From Asterella californica (lineage: Eukaryota; Streptophyta; Marchantiopsida; Marchantiales; Aytoniaceae), in assembly GCA_036924285.1 (NCBI GenBank), contig JAYKYS010000015.1, forward strand, positions 9,300,001 through 9,364,000: DNA of 64,000 bases, written 5' to 3'. The first letter of the stretch is position 1, and each line of letters opens with the position of its first letter. The position numbers were made by a program, and so were the translations under genes. The notes beneath the pieces were generated by a model that saw only the letters and a list, made by a program, of their open reading frames with translations, made no database searches and was not told where the DNA came from. Below, one piece after another: positions 39,210 through 50,737 of the stretch.

Positions 39210-40812
39210 TGTCATGTCGTGGACCTACTCTACATGAAAATTTACTTTCGATACTTACCATTATTGTCCAAGATGCTGATACTTCGGATCTTCACTTTCA
39301 TTACATCAACTGGTAGAGCTCATTGTGAGTTTTCCATGGACACTTCATCTACTTCATTTGGACGCCTAGTGGTGAAGTTACGAGATTCGGGAGATGAGAA
39401 AATCAAGCTAAGCTCTAGCTTACTATTGTTGATTGGGTATTTGTGGTTCATGACGCTATACTAAGGACACAAGGAGTCTGCTTGTTCATCATATGTGAAA
39501 ACTTTCACGTACGTGACTGACATGAGGGAGCAACTTAAGGGGTTAGCTTGTTTCTGTGACTTATCGATGGACGGCTCGGAGAATTGAGAGGTCCAATGCC
39601 TCCACGCAAGATGTCATTGGGTTTAGATCTTTGCAGGCTACACGTTGTTAAGACGGTTCGTGAAGAGACGGATCGAGGAATGTGTTCTAGAGAAAATCGA
39701 GCCACATGAAGAGGTTTTTGGAGTGCTTCAGTTACCTGCGAATGAGAGTTGAACCGTTCGGACTGTTCTGGAGTCCAAACTTGCTGTCCTTGGATCCATC
39801 GAGATCAGAACGTTGAGTTCTTCAGGAAATTGAAAACAAACGAAGTTTCATCAGACGATTTGAGAGTTCAGGATGAAATTAACTCGCAAGGAAATGCTCA
39901 CGTCAGTTTTTCGTCGCTTACGATCTGAGGTTGGGTTGTTCTTCGTGATCAATGAGTCAAGTTCTCTGTTCTTGGTGCCTACGCAACCAGTCAGTCTTCA
40001 CCAACGCATAGGAGAAGACCGTATGTGGATCGGATTGTTGGTTTGGTTGTGGTGAGTGAGTTTGAGCCGCAAGGAGTCAATTTATGTCAATTTTTTACTT
40101 CCTATGACCAATTTTTTTGCGTGGTTTCATGAGGGGAACTCCAAACAACTTGTTTTGAGTCTTGTTGGATGGAGAGAAGATGGATCTCAGATCAAGAGAT
40201 TCGTTTGGACGGTGTGCGTGATTCTAAGCCGCAAGAAAGAGTTTTTGGAAGTTCGGGCATCTATGATCAAAATTCGATGATATCTCGGCTGTTTGGAGTC
40301 AGATTTGGGAGTTCTTGGGACCAATGAAGTCAGGAAGGAAGGCCTTATCGACATCTGAAGACGGTTTGACGAAAGAAGAAAGTTTCCAAATAGGATTTTT
40401 TGGTTCTTTCGCTATGGTTTTTGTCCTTTTGAGTTCGTTAGAGTTCTAGTTGGTTATGTACAACTTGTGGTAGCTAGTTTTAGCTAAGTGTTTGTACATG
40501 GATGTTGTTTGGACTTGGGTTTGAATCGTGTGATGCTGGTACAACTCTTTTTGTTAGCAAATGGATATTTCTCTTGCTTTGAGCTACGCTTCGATAGTTT
40601 TGGGTCTGGGTTGAGATTCAGGGACTCGTTTTATGAGGTTTTGATGCAGATTACAGACTGCTCCTGTGTTCTTAGAGAGAAAGAATCTGCAGTGTATGTA
40701 AATTGGGAGTTGGTATATATTGCAACTCTCGTTCTCGTGCTTGTTTCTCTCTTCTTGTCTTTGTTCAGCACACAATATCTCCACAGTCAATAACATAGTG
40801 TTTTCTCGGACA
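39210..40812 (+). repeat. 5' LTR of the gag-only element
   Basis: Direct repeat of 43284-44976, recognised from shared phrases such as 'cttcatttggacgcctagtgg', 'ttgttcttcg', 'gtatgtg(g/a)at(c/t)ggattgttgg' and 'gttagcaaatgga'. Divergence is high (many substitutions and indels), so the insertion is old. The 3' boundary at '...gaca' is inferred from comparison with 44976 and 13150. Confidence 0.75.
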
Positions 40813-41061
40813 ACCTTCACGCAAAATTTGATAAGATAGAGAGGTGATGAACTCGACATGAAGTCTTGGGTGGAGAGTTTTGTGTGTTTGTGTGTTAGAA
40901 CTTGGAACAAAAGATCAACAATCATGAAGGAGGATGAAGATGGATATGGTTGTTTGAGAGAATGAAGATGGATATGGTTGTTTGGGAGGATGCTGTGGAC
41001 CTTGGATGAAGAATATGTAGAAGGTTTGGGATCATGGGAGGATGAGAGGAAGGGATGAGCT

Positions 41062-42648
41062 ATGACTATGGACGGGATGAACAGATCAGAAAGGATACTT
41101 GTGGTGCAGTTGGTTGCCGCAACTGCACGATTGTTTCAAGCTTTCACTTTGTTTTTGCGACAAGAGCAAAGGCATCAACAAAAGGAGACTATGAGGACGA
41201 AAGCACTTCGAAGGTTGATCAACAAGCTCGATCTGTTTGATGGGAGAGACATCTCAAAGTACCCGAGATGTTACAAGATGGAGATGGATTTGGATCAGGT
41301 ATAAAAGAAAGAGATGATCAAGACATTCAAACTCGTTGCGGTGTCAGAGATAAAGGAGCATGTGAAGGGTCTAACAAAGCATTTTGGGAGGAACTGGGAT
41401 ACGTTTTCACAAGCGTTGATGGAGGAATATTTCTTGGAAAACTCAGATCGAGCAACCATGAAATCATTTTTGGAACGGGTCAACTGACCCAACAAAGGTT
41501 TACAACCTACAGAGCTGCTAAAGGAGTATGAGAGACAATTCTCTCAACTATCTCGGGTGGAGAAGTTAACCTTGGAGACGTACAAGATGGATGTATTTCT
41601 TCAAGTTGCGGATGAACCATGGCAAGAACAAATGGAGCTACTTCTGGAGGATGGGGAGGAAGAAGAAGAGTTGACAAGGAATTGGGAGGTTGTGCATGAA
41701 ACGGTTGAGCTTCTTGTCTGGAGACATATAAGGGAAAGGGTTACAAGATTGACACCTCTATCGCTGAATACCACACCAGTTCAAGTAGTATATGAGGTTC
41801 AACCTCCAGTTGTGGTTGTAGAGGAGAAGGATCCAACCATCGAGGACCTACTACAAAAGATGCAAGATCTACAAGCTAAGGTTACTACGTTGGAGGATAA
41901 GAGATCGTCGATCAAGACGGTGCTTGAATCCAAACCAGCTTGGGTACATCAGTGCGTGTGGTGTGATGGTACTGACCATCAGCGAGAAGATTACATCGAC
42001 TTTGCAGAGTCTTTGCAACGAGAGGTTATTTCTTGGGAGGATGGAGATGTTGGGTTCAGAAGTACGGGTACTCTCCTTCAAGTCAACGTTGGTAAAGGGG
42101 GATGAAGAAGTTTGTGGATGATTATCTTGCGACACATGCAGTTGTAGCTACAGAAGTTATAAGTTATGGTGCTAGGGTGGAGGAGATTGAGCATGATCTC
42201 CATATGGATGATTTGGATGAGCACGTGGATCCAAGCGAGCTCAAGTTGGATACTGCATCCACGATGTAGAGCGAGAAGAAGAGACAACCAGAGACTTCTT
42301 CAAAGAAGCAAGCTCGGGAGGATAAGATTCAACAAGAAACTATTCTTTCTGAACTGGCAATGGAGGACGATTCTTCACAACCGGAGGAGATGGTTGAGGT
42401 GCAGATAGTGGATATGGGTAATCTGGTTTGCAGACAAACAACAACCAGATATTGGTATGATGATGGATGTGAAGGGAGGTTGAGAGAAGTACATTCGAGA
42501 TGCGAAGGTTGGGTTCCTATCACGGGAGGTTTTGGATAAAACTTCAAGAGAAGTCCATGATGTCTACATTGATATCATCAAGGACGAGCGACTTGCTAAG
42601 GATAAAAGAGAGGGGACAGATGCTCTCGAGGCTATGGGTAGAGGATGA
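41062..42648 (+). pseudogene. Broken gag of a bryophyte-type retroelement
   Basis: The reading frame starts near 41062 and is interrupted by TAA at 41302 and TGA at 41485. It stays open from 41488 to 42105 and shifts frame near 42102. A TAG follows at 42267, then another shift before 42490, after which a last recognisable block (IRDAKVGF ... VHDVYIDIIK) runs to TGA at 42646. The order is a helical capsid-like region (FDGRDISKY, then EMIKTFKL, FLENSDRAT, LLKEYERQFSQLSRVEK), a Glu-rich stretch, a short coiled coil, then a zinc knuckle CVWCDGTDHQREDY whose fourth ligand is Tyr instead of Cys. From memory, gag proteins with this block order are abundant in moss and liverwort genomes. It is not functional as it stands. 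Confidence 0.75.
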
Positions 42649-43283
42649 TGAGCAAGAATGGCTTACAAGAGAGAAGCCATTGCTGAAGGTGATTAGGATT
42701 GAGATGATGATGTTTGGGAGGTTGTAAGGATTTTCAGAAGAAGAGATCAAGGAGGATGATGGTTGAGGAGGATACCATTGTACAGCGAGACAATGATGGT
42801 TGCGGTTGGATTTTGCTTGCAGCTGTATGGTTCTTTTTCTTCAGAAAAAGAAGAAGAGATGGATACGTGCGATGACATGTACAGACTTGAGGTTGAGGAT
42901 TACAGTCATGATATGTGATGATGATTGGGATGACGGGAGATGTCTACTATGACACTTGGATCACAAACCTCGACGATGAGATTCAACTAGGTGGATGAGA
43001 GACGTTTCTATGATATGATGGTTCACTACTTCTATGTTTTCGAGATGTAGATATTTAGAGGGGTGATTGGATGGGAGGTTGAAGAAGAGATGCGATGAGC
43101 ATGGATCTAGAGATGATCATGGAGTTGTAACTTCAAGATGACGATCGAGTTGCGGACTTGAGGATGAGGTTGATTGAGATGGGAGGGAGGATGACAAGAT
43201 GAGAACGAGTGTGCGTGTCGATCCACTCCTTGGTTGGTATCTCTGATGCATACCGGAGGATGCAAGGATTTGGAGAGGATGGA
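42649..43283 (+). other. Non-coding internal tail of the gag-only element
   Basis: Between the last gag block and the 3' LTR the sequence is GA-rich and saturated with stops in all frames. No RT or integrase motif is present. The last bases before the LTR (ggagaggatgga) are purine-rich and could be the remains of a polypurine tract. Confidence 0.5.
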
Positions 43284-44976
43284 TGTCGTGTCGTGGACCG
43301 ACTCCTACATGAAATTCAAACTTAGATACTTATCGCTCCAAAGACACTCATGAGAAAAGCAAGCTAGGCCTTAGTTTACGGACTTTTGACACAACTTCGG
43401 ATCTTCACGTTCATCGCATCAATGGGTAGAGCTCATTGTCAGCTTTCCATGGACACTTTGTCTACTTCATTTGGACGCCTAGTGGAGAAGTTACGCGATT
43501 CGAAAGAAGAGAAAATCAAGCTAGGCTCTAGTTTACTTGCTGATTGGGTATTTGTGACTCCATCCGTCATATTAAAGACGCAAGGGGCATGCTTTCTCAT
43601 TATTGGAGAAAACTGGTACGTATTGTGACTGACGTAAGAGGGCAGCTTAAGGGACTAGCTTGTTCCTACGACCTGTCAACGAACGGTTCAGGAGATTTGG
43701 AGGTCCAATGCAAGCGCGCAAGGCCTCGTTGGGTTCAAATCTGTGCAGGTTACGCATTGGTTAAGACGTTTCGTGAGGAGACGGATCGAGGAGTGTGTTC
43801 TGAGGAGAAATTGAGACGCGGGAAGGGGATTTGAGAAACTTCAGTAACCTGTGAAGGAGAGTTGGACCGTTCGGACCGTTCTGGAGTCCAAACTTGCTGT
43901 CCTTTGATCCATTGGAATCAAAACGCCGAGTTCTTCAGGAAATTGAAGACGATACGAAGTTTCATCGGACGGTTTGGGAGTTCTGAGTGAATTGACTCGG
44001 AGGAAAGCGCTTACGGATATTTTTGTTCATCTGCGATCTGAGATTGGGTTGTTCTTCGCGATCGGTGAGCCAAGCTCTTCGTTCTTGGTGCCTACGTGAT
44101 CAAGGAGTCTTCATCTACGCATAGGAGAAGACCGTATGTGAATTGGATTGTTGGTTTGGGTGTGGTGAGCGAGTTTGAGCCGCAAGGAGTCTATTTATGT
44201 TAGTTTTTTGCAACATGCGACTAAATTTCTTGCATGGTTTTGTAAGGGAGCTCCAAACGACTTGTTTGGAGTCTCGTTGGGTTCAAGGTAGCTAGATCTA
44301 CCTATCAGAGAAGACGGATATCAGTTCAGACGATCCGTTTGCACGGTGTGTGCGGTTTTAAGCAGCAGGGAGGAGTTTTTGAAGGATTGATCACATAAAA
44401 CGGCGGTATCTCGGCTGTTGGGAGTCGGTTTGATAGTCCTTGAGGTCAACGGAGTCATTGAAGAAGACCCTATCGACATCTGAAGTCCGTATGACAAAAG
44501 GAAGAAGTTCTCAGATATGCTTTTTTTTCAGTTCTTTCGCTACGGTTTTCATCCTTTGGAGTTCGTTAGAGATCTAGTTGACTTTAATACAGCTTGTGGT
44601 AGCTAGTTGACTTTATACAGCTTGTGGTAGCTAATAGCTTGTACATTGATGTGGTTTGGACTTGGGTTTTAATTGTGAGATACTGGTGCAGCTTTTTTTG
44701 TTAGCAAATGGAAGTTTCTTTTGCTTTGAGCTACGCTTCGGTGGTTTTGGGTCAGGGTTGAGATTAAGGGGTTCGTTTTAGAGGCTTTGAAGCAGATTAC
44801 AGACCGCTCTGGTCTATTTATCAGTTTTGTGTTCTGAGGAAGAAAGAACCGTTAGTGTATCTATATTGAGAGTTGGTATATATTGCAACGCTCGTTTTCG
44901 CAATTGTTTTTCTCTGTCTTGTCTCTGTTTAGCACAGTACATCTCCACAGACAGGAACCTCGTGTTTTCTTAGACA
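43284..44976 (+). repeat. 3' LTR of the gag-only element
   Basis: Partner of 39210-40812, about 90 bp longer. The extra length includes a segment near 43330-43390 (ccaaagacactcatgag ... ttagtttacggac), which is also present in the relic at 3.55-4.30 kb and therefore ancestral. A short direct duplication (cagcttgtggtagctagttgacttta) occurs at about 44590-44625. Confidence 0.75.
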
Positions 44977-45114
44977 TCCTTCCGATATCTTTCCGATTTC
45001 AAATTCAAAGAAGGTCCTTTAACTAAAGAATAGGTTTATCTGCTAAAAATTATGGTAGAGCTGTATATGAATGTCTTTCATGGACGGTTTTCGGGAATCG
45101 GTGGGCGGTTGCCC
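44977..45114. other. Spacer between two transposon remains
   Basis: Short stretch with no recognised content; joins the gag-only element to the inverted relic of the giant LTR gene. Confidence 0.4.
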
Positions 45115-46391
45115 GCAAGGATTGACGGGCTAGGGTCAGAAGCTTCCTTCCCACATTGAAGTTAAACTTCTTCCGAAGCGCTTCTCTCATCTGCGTCAAA
45201 ATCTCTTTGGTTCAGGCTCCTACTTTTCCCGCTGCTTCTTCTCCTCTGCAGCCTTGGCTTCCATGGCTTCCCGTAGTGCACTCCATGTCTTCTTCTCCTC
45301 TACGAGATCAGTTAACTTATCCGTGATCCACAGAACTTCTTGCTCTCGTAAGTCGCATTTGCAACTCCTTATGCTCTTCCGCAGCTAGGCCAACTCCTTG
45401 ACACAAGCAAAAGCTTCCGCCTTATACTTCGTGGTAATCTTCTCCGTGGTGCAGAGCTTGGCTTCCGGAGCTTCCAACTTCTGCTTATGGGCTTCCTCCT
45501 GCTGGATCAAGGTCCCAAGACCAAATCTAGGCTGCAGCAACTTCTCTGAGCCATCGCTCGCCTCTCCACCAACTCCATCGCTGGCTAGATCTCCGAATTG
45601 AAAAAGGTGCTGAACTCCTCCAATCGTCTTCTCACAGTAGACATGTTCTTGTCCACAAATCGATCTATGACGACTTCCTTGTCTTCCAGAGACATATGTA
45701 CCTCTTCTATCGCAATGGTCTTCTCTTTCTGCAATCGAGAAGGCGCTACTCTCAATGTCTTCCGAGATGGAAGATCTCTTTCTCAACATCCTCTTCTCCA
45801 CGCATCCTCTTGTCGCAGTCGGAACATCAATCCATGTCTTGGCTTCTGGAGTCTTCGGAAGACTCTCTGTGGTCACAGAAGTTGTCTTCCTGGTGATCTT
45901 CGTTATGAGTGTGTCTTCTTACGAATCTGACTCGACTCCAGAGTGAATGATAGGAAAAGATGTGCTCTTCTTAGGAACGCTCTTAGGTTCCATCCTCCTT
46001 GGTGACGATGTGTCTTCTGTGTCGCTGGAGTCATCTTCTCGCACAGTAATCGTCTTCTGATGGGTGCTCAGTCCCTCCTGAGACACTAGTCGTTCGGTCT
46101 TCTTCCTCCGGGGTCTCTTCTTTCACCTCTCACTGTCTCGCTGGTCCATACTTGACCAACTGAGTCTCCTTCAAGTCCCCTTTGGACACATACAGATAGC
46201 AGAACAAGGAGGTGAGATGCCCTCTTGCTGAGATGCCCAAGTACACTAACTCGACATGGACGTAGACATGGAATAAGACACCCCAGTTGATGACCTCTTC
46301 TGTCCAAACTGCTTCCAAAAACTCCACATCTTGATCTCCAAGATATTTGACCTTCTGGGTCTTTCCCTTGGGAAAAAGATGAAGGTCAACT
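45115..46391 (-). pseudogene. Old, inverted, broken copy of the giant element's LTR gene
   Basis: On the minus strand two frames in different phases (within 45385-45876, and 46130 up to the junction at 46391) align with about residues 147-575 of the 780-residue LTR protein. Shared blocks include HLFPKGK, YLGDQDVEFLE, GHLT.FFCYLYV, SLPKTPE, GFGLGTL and TTEKITTKYKAEA. The match continues to about 45115, past the KKFNF and LLTLA block. Frameshift and stop codons make it a pseudogene. The match runs right up to 46391, where the young element begins, so the young element inserted into this older copy in the opposite orientation. The rest of the old gene should lie beyond the window end. Divergence from the young copies is much larger than between the two young LTRs. 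Confidence 0.85.
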
Positions 46392-46451
46392 TGTGGTGCC
46401 CACAAATTACAGGATGCACGAATTTTTGAAATTTTTAAGAATAATGACTTG

Positions 46452-46460
46452 TTTATATAA
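46452..46460 (+). promoter_or_regulatory. TATA-like box at the start of the LTR
   Basis: TTTATATAA lies 60 bp inside the LTR, and the identical sequence sits in the 3' LTR at 59074-59082. If used, transcription would start near 46485. The 5' LTR gene would then be the first long frame of the genomic RNA, upstream of the primer site. This is inferred from position and sequence only. Confidence 0.4.
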
Positions 46461-48394
46461 CTGAAGAAGCGTTGTTACTTAAGGTTACGTCTTCCTTAAC
46501 AGGAAGATGATCTTAAGAGCTGTTTGTAATAAGAAGTTGACTTCTTCAGAAGACGACCGTCTTCGGAAGATCATCTTCTCAGTTGCGTCTTCAGAAGATG
46601 AGAAGACGGCGGAAGATGGGAAGACGGCGGAAGACACCTGTCTTCCGGAAGACAGCGATCACGAAGGCCTGACCACGAGTTTTCGGGTAAACAAGTAGGT
46701 GTACCTACTAAGTAAGCACCCAGGTGGTAGGTAGGTCGAAGAAGACACTTAAGGTCGAAACCCCTAATCTGCGGGGAAGATGCGTGAGGAAGCACATTAG
46801 CCATCTTCCAACTTCCTGCAGCACAGTGCGCCTGAAGAAGATCGATTGAGAGAGTGAACTTCGAGCTAGCATTGAGAGAGGAATCGAGTAAGACATCGAG
46901 GTAGGAGAGAGTAAGTTGGCAGCTAGGCGAAGGGTGAAATCGGGTTGCGGGAGCACAAACAGCAGAGAGAGCGAAGGCATTTCTGTGGAGCTTCCGAGAA
47001 GTTGACAGTGGAGAGTGGCGAGTAGAAGCGAAGGTAGAATCGAGGTCTGGACCAAAATTGACAGCAGGCGCATTCGAGAGGAGTCGCATTGGAAGCTAGT
47101 ACAAGAACCAGAAGCGCGCGGAGGTCGAAGGCAACTCGGGAGCCGAAGAAGACTGTAGAGGTTCTTCCCCCTGTTCTTTTCCCCTCCCACTTCTTCTCGC
47201 CATTTTCTTGGTACTCCCAGCGCTTCCTTGATTGTGTGCAGGCAGCCTGATCGATTACCTCACCCCCCATTCTTTCTGTTTGAGACATTGGACGCGGAAG
47301 CGCTGCCCAATTTCTGTCAAGATATCTCCTTGCTTCTTCCCGAGCTCAATTCGAGCTTCCCTGCCCCTAGTCTTCAAATTGGCGAACCCAACTATCAATT
47401 TCTCTACCCCCTTACCTCTCTACCCCCGAAACTTGGAATAGAAGACGATTCGGAAGATGGGAACATCTTTGGAAGACGCTTCTTGAACTTGACTGTCTTC
47501 GAAAGACATCTTCGGAAGACTGTCTTCGGAAGTCGACTGAACATAATTCATATCAAGAGTGGATTTGCTTTGCTTTTGTGTTTAGAGCGACTTGGTACGA
47601 AGCCTGAGTGGTGTGGTGAGTTGTTGTGTTATTTCGAGAAGTTGGAACTCGGGAACTAGGCCTGTGCCTCCCGATCTTCCAAGCTTCTCAACTCCACATC
47701 TTCCTAGAGAGACTAGAAGATTGAAAGGCTGACAAGATGAGCGAGAAGACGTGAGGGTCCATTTCGGGTCTCTTCTGTCCGACCCATAGCAGCCGTTCCT
47801 TCTTCTTCCCGAACTTAGAAGAGAGTTGTGAGAAGTATTGCTGGCAGAATCCGGAGAGAATGGTCGAGGGTCATGTCTTCCCATCATGCAGCAAACTTCT
47901 TCTGAGTGCGTATGAGAGGTGAGAAGTCAGAAGAACAGAGTGCACATGTCTTGAGTTTGTTGTGAGGATAGACTGCGCGTAGGAAGAAGAAGACAGGTGA
48001 GACCAGTGAAGGGAAGTCTGACTTCGGGAGGTCTTCCGAGAATGACATTGAATCGGAAGCTGTCCCAAGTGTCTTCCCAGAGGCCACTGTCACCGCAGGA
48101 GCCCGCAACCATCTTCTGAACCTTTCTCATACTCTACTTCTCGCATATCTTGTATCTTCTGATAGGAAGTAGGATGTAATGCAAGGTGGGTTGTCTTCTT
48201 GGTAATCCATGCGAGGCCTTGCTTAGATAGGATTGTTTAGATATAGCTCGGAAGACGAGAGCTATCTAGGAAGTACTGTTAGAATCTCGGAAGACGGAGT
48301 AGCTGTCTTCTGGAAGACTAGTTTCGTCTTCTGAGAATGGAAGCTAGACTGTGGGCACTCGGGAAGGACTGAGCCTTCAGCTCATAGTAGGTGC
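46461..48394 (+). other. LTR leader upstream of the LTR gene
   Basis: About 1.9 kb, rich in GAAGAC/GTCTTC words. A 143-codon plus-strand frame (47228-47659) is open in both LTR copies (the other is 59850-60281) and encodes a leucine-rich peptide without a motif that I recognise. Since the LTRs are nearly identical, its survival in both is weak evidence for function. The word 'gtggtttagtgcag' just before the LTR gene resembles a 3' splice site, so the mRNA may be spliced. Confidence 0.4.
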
Positions 48395-50737
48395 TTGTGG
48401 TTTAGTGCAGCAGATCATCCAGGTATGTCGATGCATCCGCGAGGCTTGGTGTTACCAGCGACAGAATTGGCCGAGGCCACTCCTTTCCTCAAGGAGTTGG
48501 GACTCGACTTCTTCCTGTGGGACTGGAACCTCGCAGATCAAGGGCTTCTGGAGGAGGTATGGGCCGCGTTACCACCGCGTAACCGTGTTCTTGCAAAGGC
48601 AGGAGTTGCTCGGGGAAGACCATCTTCCTGGACAGAAGACTGGTGGCGTAAGGCGTTTCACAGGCCTGAGACCGAGAACCGAGGATATTGGTACGAGAAG
48701 AAGATCTTGCCTAGGATTGTGAGTTCATGGCATGTGCCTGGGAGTACCACCTGCCTTTTCGTGGAAGACAGGCAGGGGAGGAACGGTTGGAAGATAGAGT
48801 CTTACCGGGAGCCGAAGAAGCGACTTCTGGCGAAGTTGTTTCTGCATCTTTTCCCCAAGGGAAAAGCACAGAAGACAAGGTACTTAGGAGATCAGGACGT
48901 GGAGTTCTTGGAATCAGTGTGGGATGACAGAGTGTCAATCTACTGGGGCGCGTACATCCACAACTATGTACAGACGGAGCTAGCATACTTGGGTACCCCG
49001 GCGGGAGGACATCTGACGCCCTTCTTCTGCTACTTGTATGTAGCCATGGGGGATCTTAGGGAAGATCAGCTGGCAGTGTATGGGCCAACGGAGCGACAGG
49101 AGGAGAAGGAGGAGACCTCGGAAGACGATGACCGAGAGGCAGCAGCAACGCCTCCTCCCACTCTGATGCCACAGCTGAGACCCGGCTCTCACCAGAAGAC
49201 GCTTCTGGTGAGGGAAGACGAGTCTAGTGGGTCGGAAGACGCCACGCCAGTGAGGAAGATGGGTCACAGAAGTGTACAGAGGACACCCATCTCCCTCATC
49301 CATTCAGGATCGGAGTCCGACTCGGAGGAAGACTTGTTGAGTACCCGATCGGAGCAGAAGACAGCTTCTGTAACACCTGGGAGTCTTCCGAAGACTCCAG
49401 AAGACGAAGGATGGATGGGTACTCCTACTGCGATGCGAGGAAGCGCAAAGAGGAGAGCCGCTCCTGCCACGAGGAATCTTCCACCCCGGAAGATGAGAAG
49501 AGTAGCTTCTTCTCGTGCGCAGAAGATGAAGGCCGTAGTGGTGGAAGAGGCTCCCTTGCCTCTGGAAGACGAAGTCGACACCATCGAGCGAGTGGTGGGG
49601 ATGAACTTGTCTTCTGTAGGAAGACGACTGGAGGAGTTCAGTGCCTACTTCCAGAAGGAGATCCAGCCCGCTATGGAGTTGCTAGAAAGGAGAGCGAGGG
49701 CACAGGAGAAGCCCTTACAGCCTGGATTCGGCCTGCGCACCTTGCTGCGACAGGAAGACAGCCAACAGAAGACAGAGTCGTTGGAAGCTAGTCTCCGCAC
49801 CACGGAGAAGCTTGCAGCCAGGTACAAGGCGGAAGCAGCCGCTTCTGCCAAGGAGTCGATGCAACTTCGGAAGAGCAACCGGGAGTTGCAGACGCGAGTA
49901 CAGCAGCGTGATCAGGAAGTTCTCCGAGTGCGGGAGAAGATCACTGCCCTCGCAGAAGAGCAGATCACTTGGAAGATGCAGCGAGAAGCCGCAGAAGCGC
50001 GAGCTGCAGTAGAGAAGACGTAGAGGGAAGCAGCGGAGGCCCGTGCGCAGAAGATGCTAGCTCAGTCGGTAGAAGCGCTTGGGAAGAAGTTCAACTTCAC
50101 CGCGGGTAAGAAGTTACTTACCTTAGCTAGCGAATGGGACAACGAGTACAAGACGAGGTTGGTGGAATGCAGAGATAGCATGTTCAGGTACCTGGATAGA
50201 CAGATAGAAGGAGTGAAGACACTTTATGGTCTTCCTTCACTTCCGACACCTGCAATCGCATCTTCCCAAGCCCCAGCACCCTCGACTGGATCCGGAATGG
50301 AGAAGGAGGAGTTCGATCTCGCTGTGCACTTGGTGGTGACAGCGCTGGAAGACGAGAAGACTCCAGAAGACGCCCCGGAAGACATGATATCTTCTGGAAG
50401 ACAGGAAGACGAGTCGTCTTCCCAGGTATTCCGCGTGGAGGAAACGACTTCCCTGGACCCCTATGAGATCGCCATGGTCCCTAGTACTGCATCTGTGCCT
50501 CAGAAGACCGAAGATGCACCATTCGACTCGTCTTCCCAGAAGACCATTCCGTCTTCCGAAGTCGAAGCCGAGGAAGACGCAGCCGCAGAAACAGCAGGGC
50601 CAGCGAAGAGCGAGGAGAGGGAAGCTACCTCAGTGGTACCCGAGGTAAGTGCAGGGCTTCCCAGCCCATCAGAAGTCGAGGTAGTAGCTCCGGTACGGAC
50701 AGATCATGTAGAGATTGCCACCGAGCAATCAGAGTAG
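48395..50737 (+). pseudogene. LTR-encoded gene, 5' LTR copy, with one nonsense codon
   Basis: Same 2343-bp frame as 61017-63359, but codon 543 is TAG (50021-50023) where the 3' copy has CAG (62643-62645), a C-to-T transition. This splits it into a 542-residue part and a downstream 227-residue open part starting at Met 50054, in the same frame. The truncated product would keep the N-terminal globular region and most of the coiled coil but lose the C-terminal helical block and acidic tail. Apart from this stop I see only scattered substitutions against the 3' copy. In the genomic RNA of this element this copy would lie in the 5' leader. Confidence 0.85.

Larger units (their letters stand above)
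39210..44976 (+). mobile_element. Degenerate gag-only LTR retrotransposon (TR-GAG-like)
   Basis: Two diverged direct repeats of about 1.6 and 1.7 kb flank an internal region of about 2.5 kb. The internal region carries a gag relic and no reverse transcriptase, RNase H or integrase. The LTRs begin TGTC(A/G)TGTCGTGG and appear to end ...GACA, giving TGTC/GACA termini. No matching 5-bp target duplication is seen (gacgg on the left, tcctt on the right) and I could not recognise a primer binding site, so the outer limits are approximate. Either a non-autonomous family mobilised in trans or an internal deletion derivative. LTR fragments of the same family lie at 3.55-4.30 and 12.56-13.24 kb. Confidence 0.75.

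Noticed and set aside
48711..49584. Minus-strand frames of about 90-107 codons within the LTR gene
   Set aside because: Shadows of the plus-strand LTR gene; the same shadows recur in the 3' LTR.
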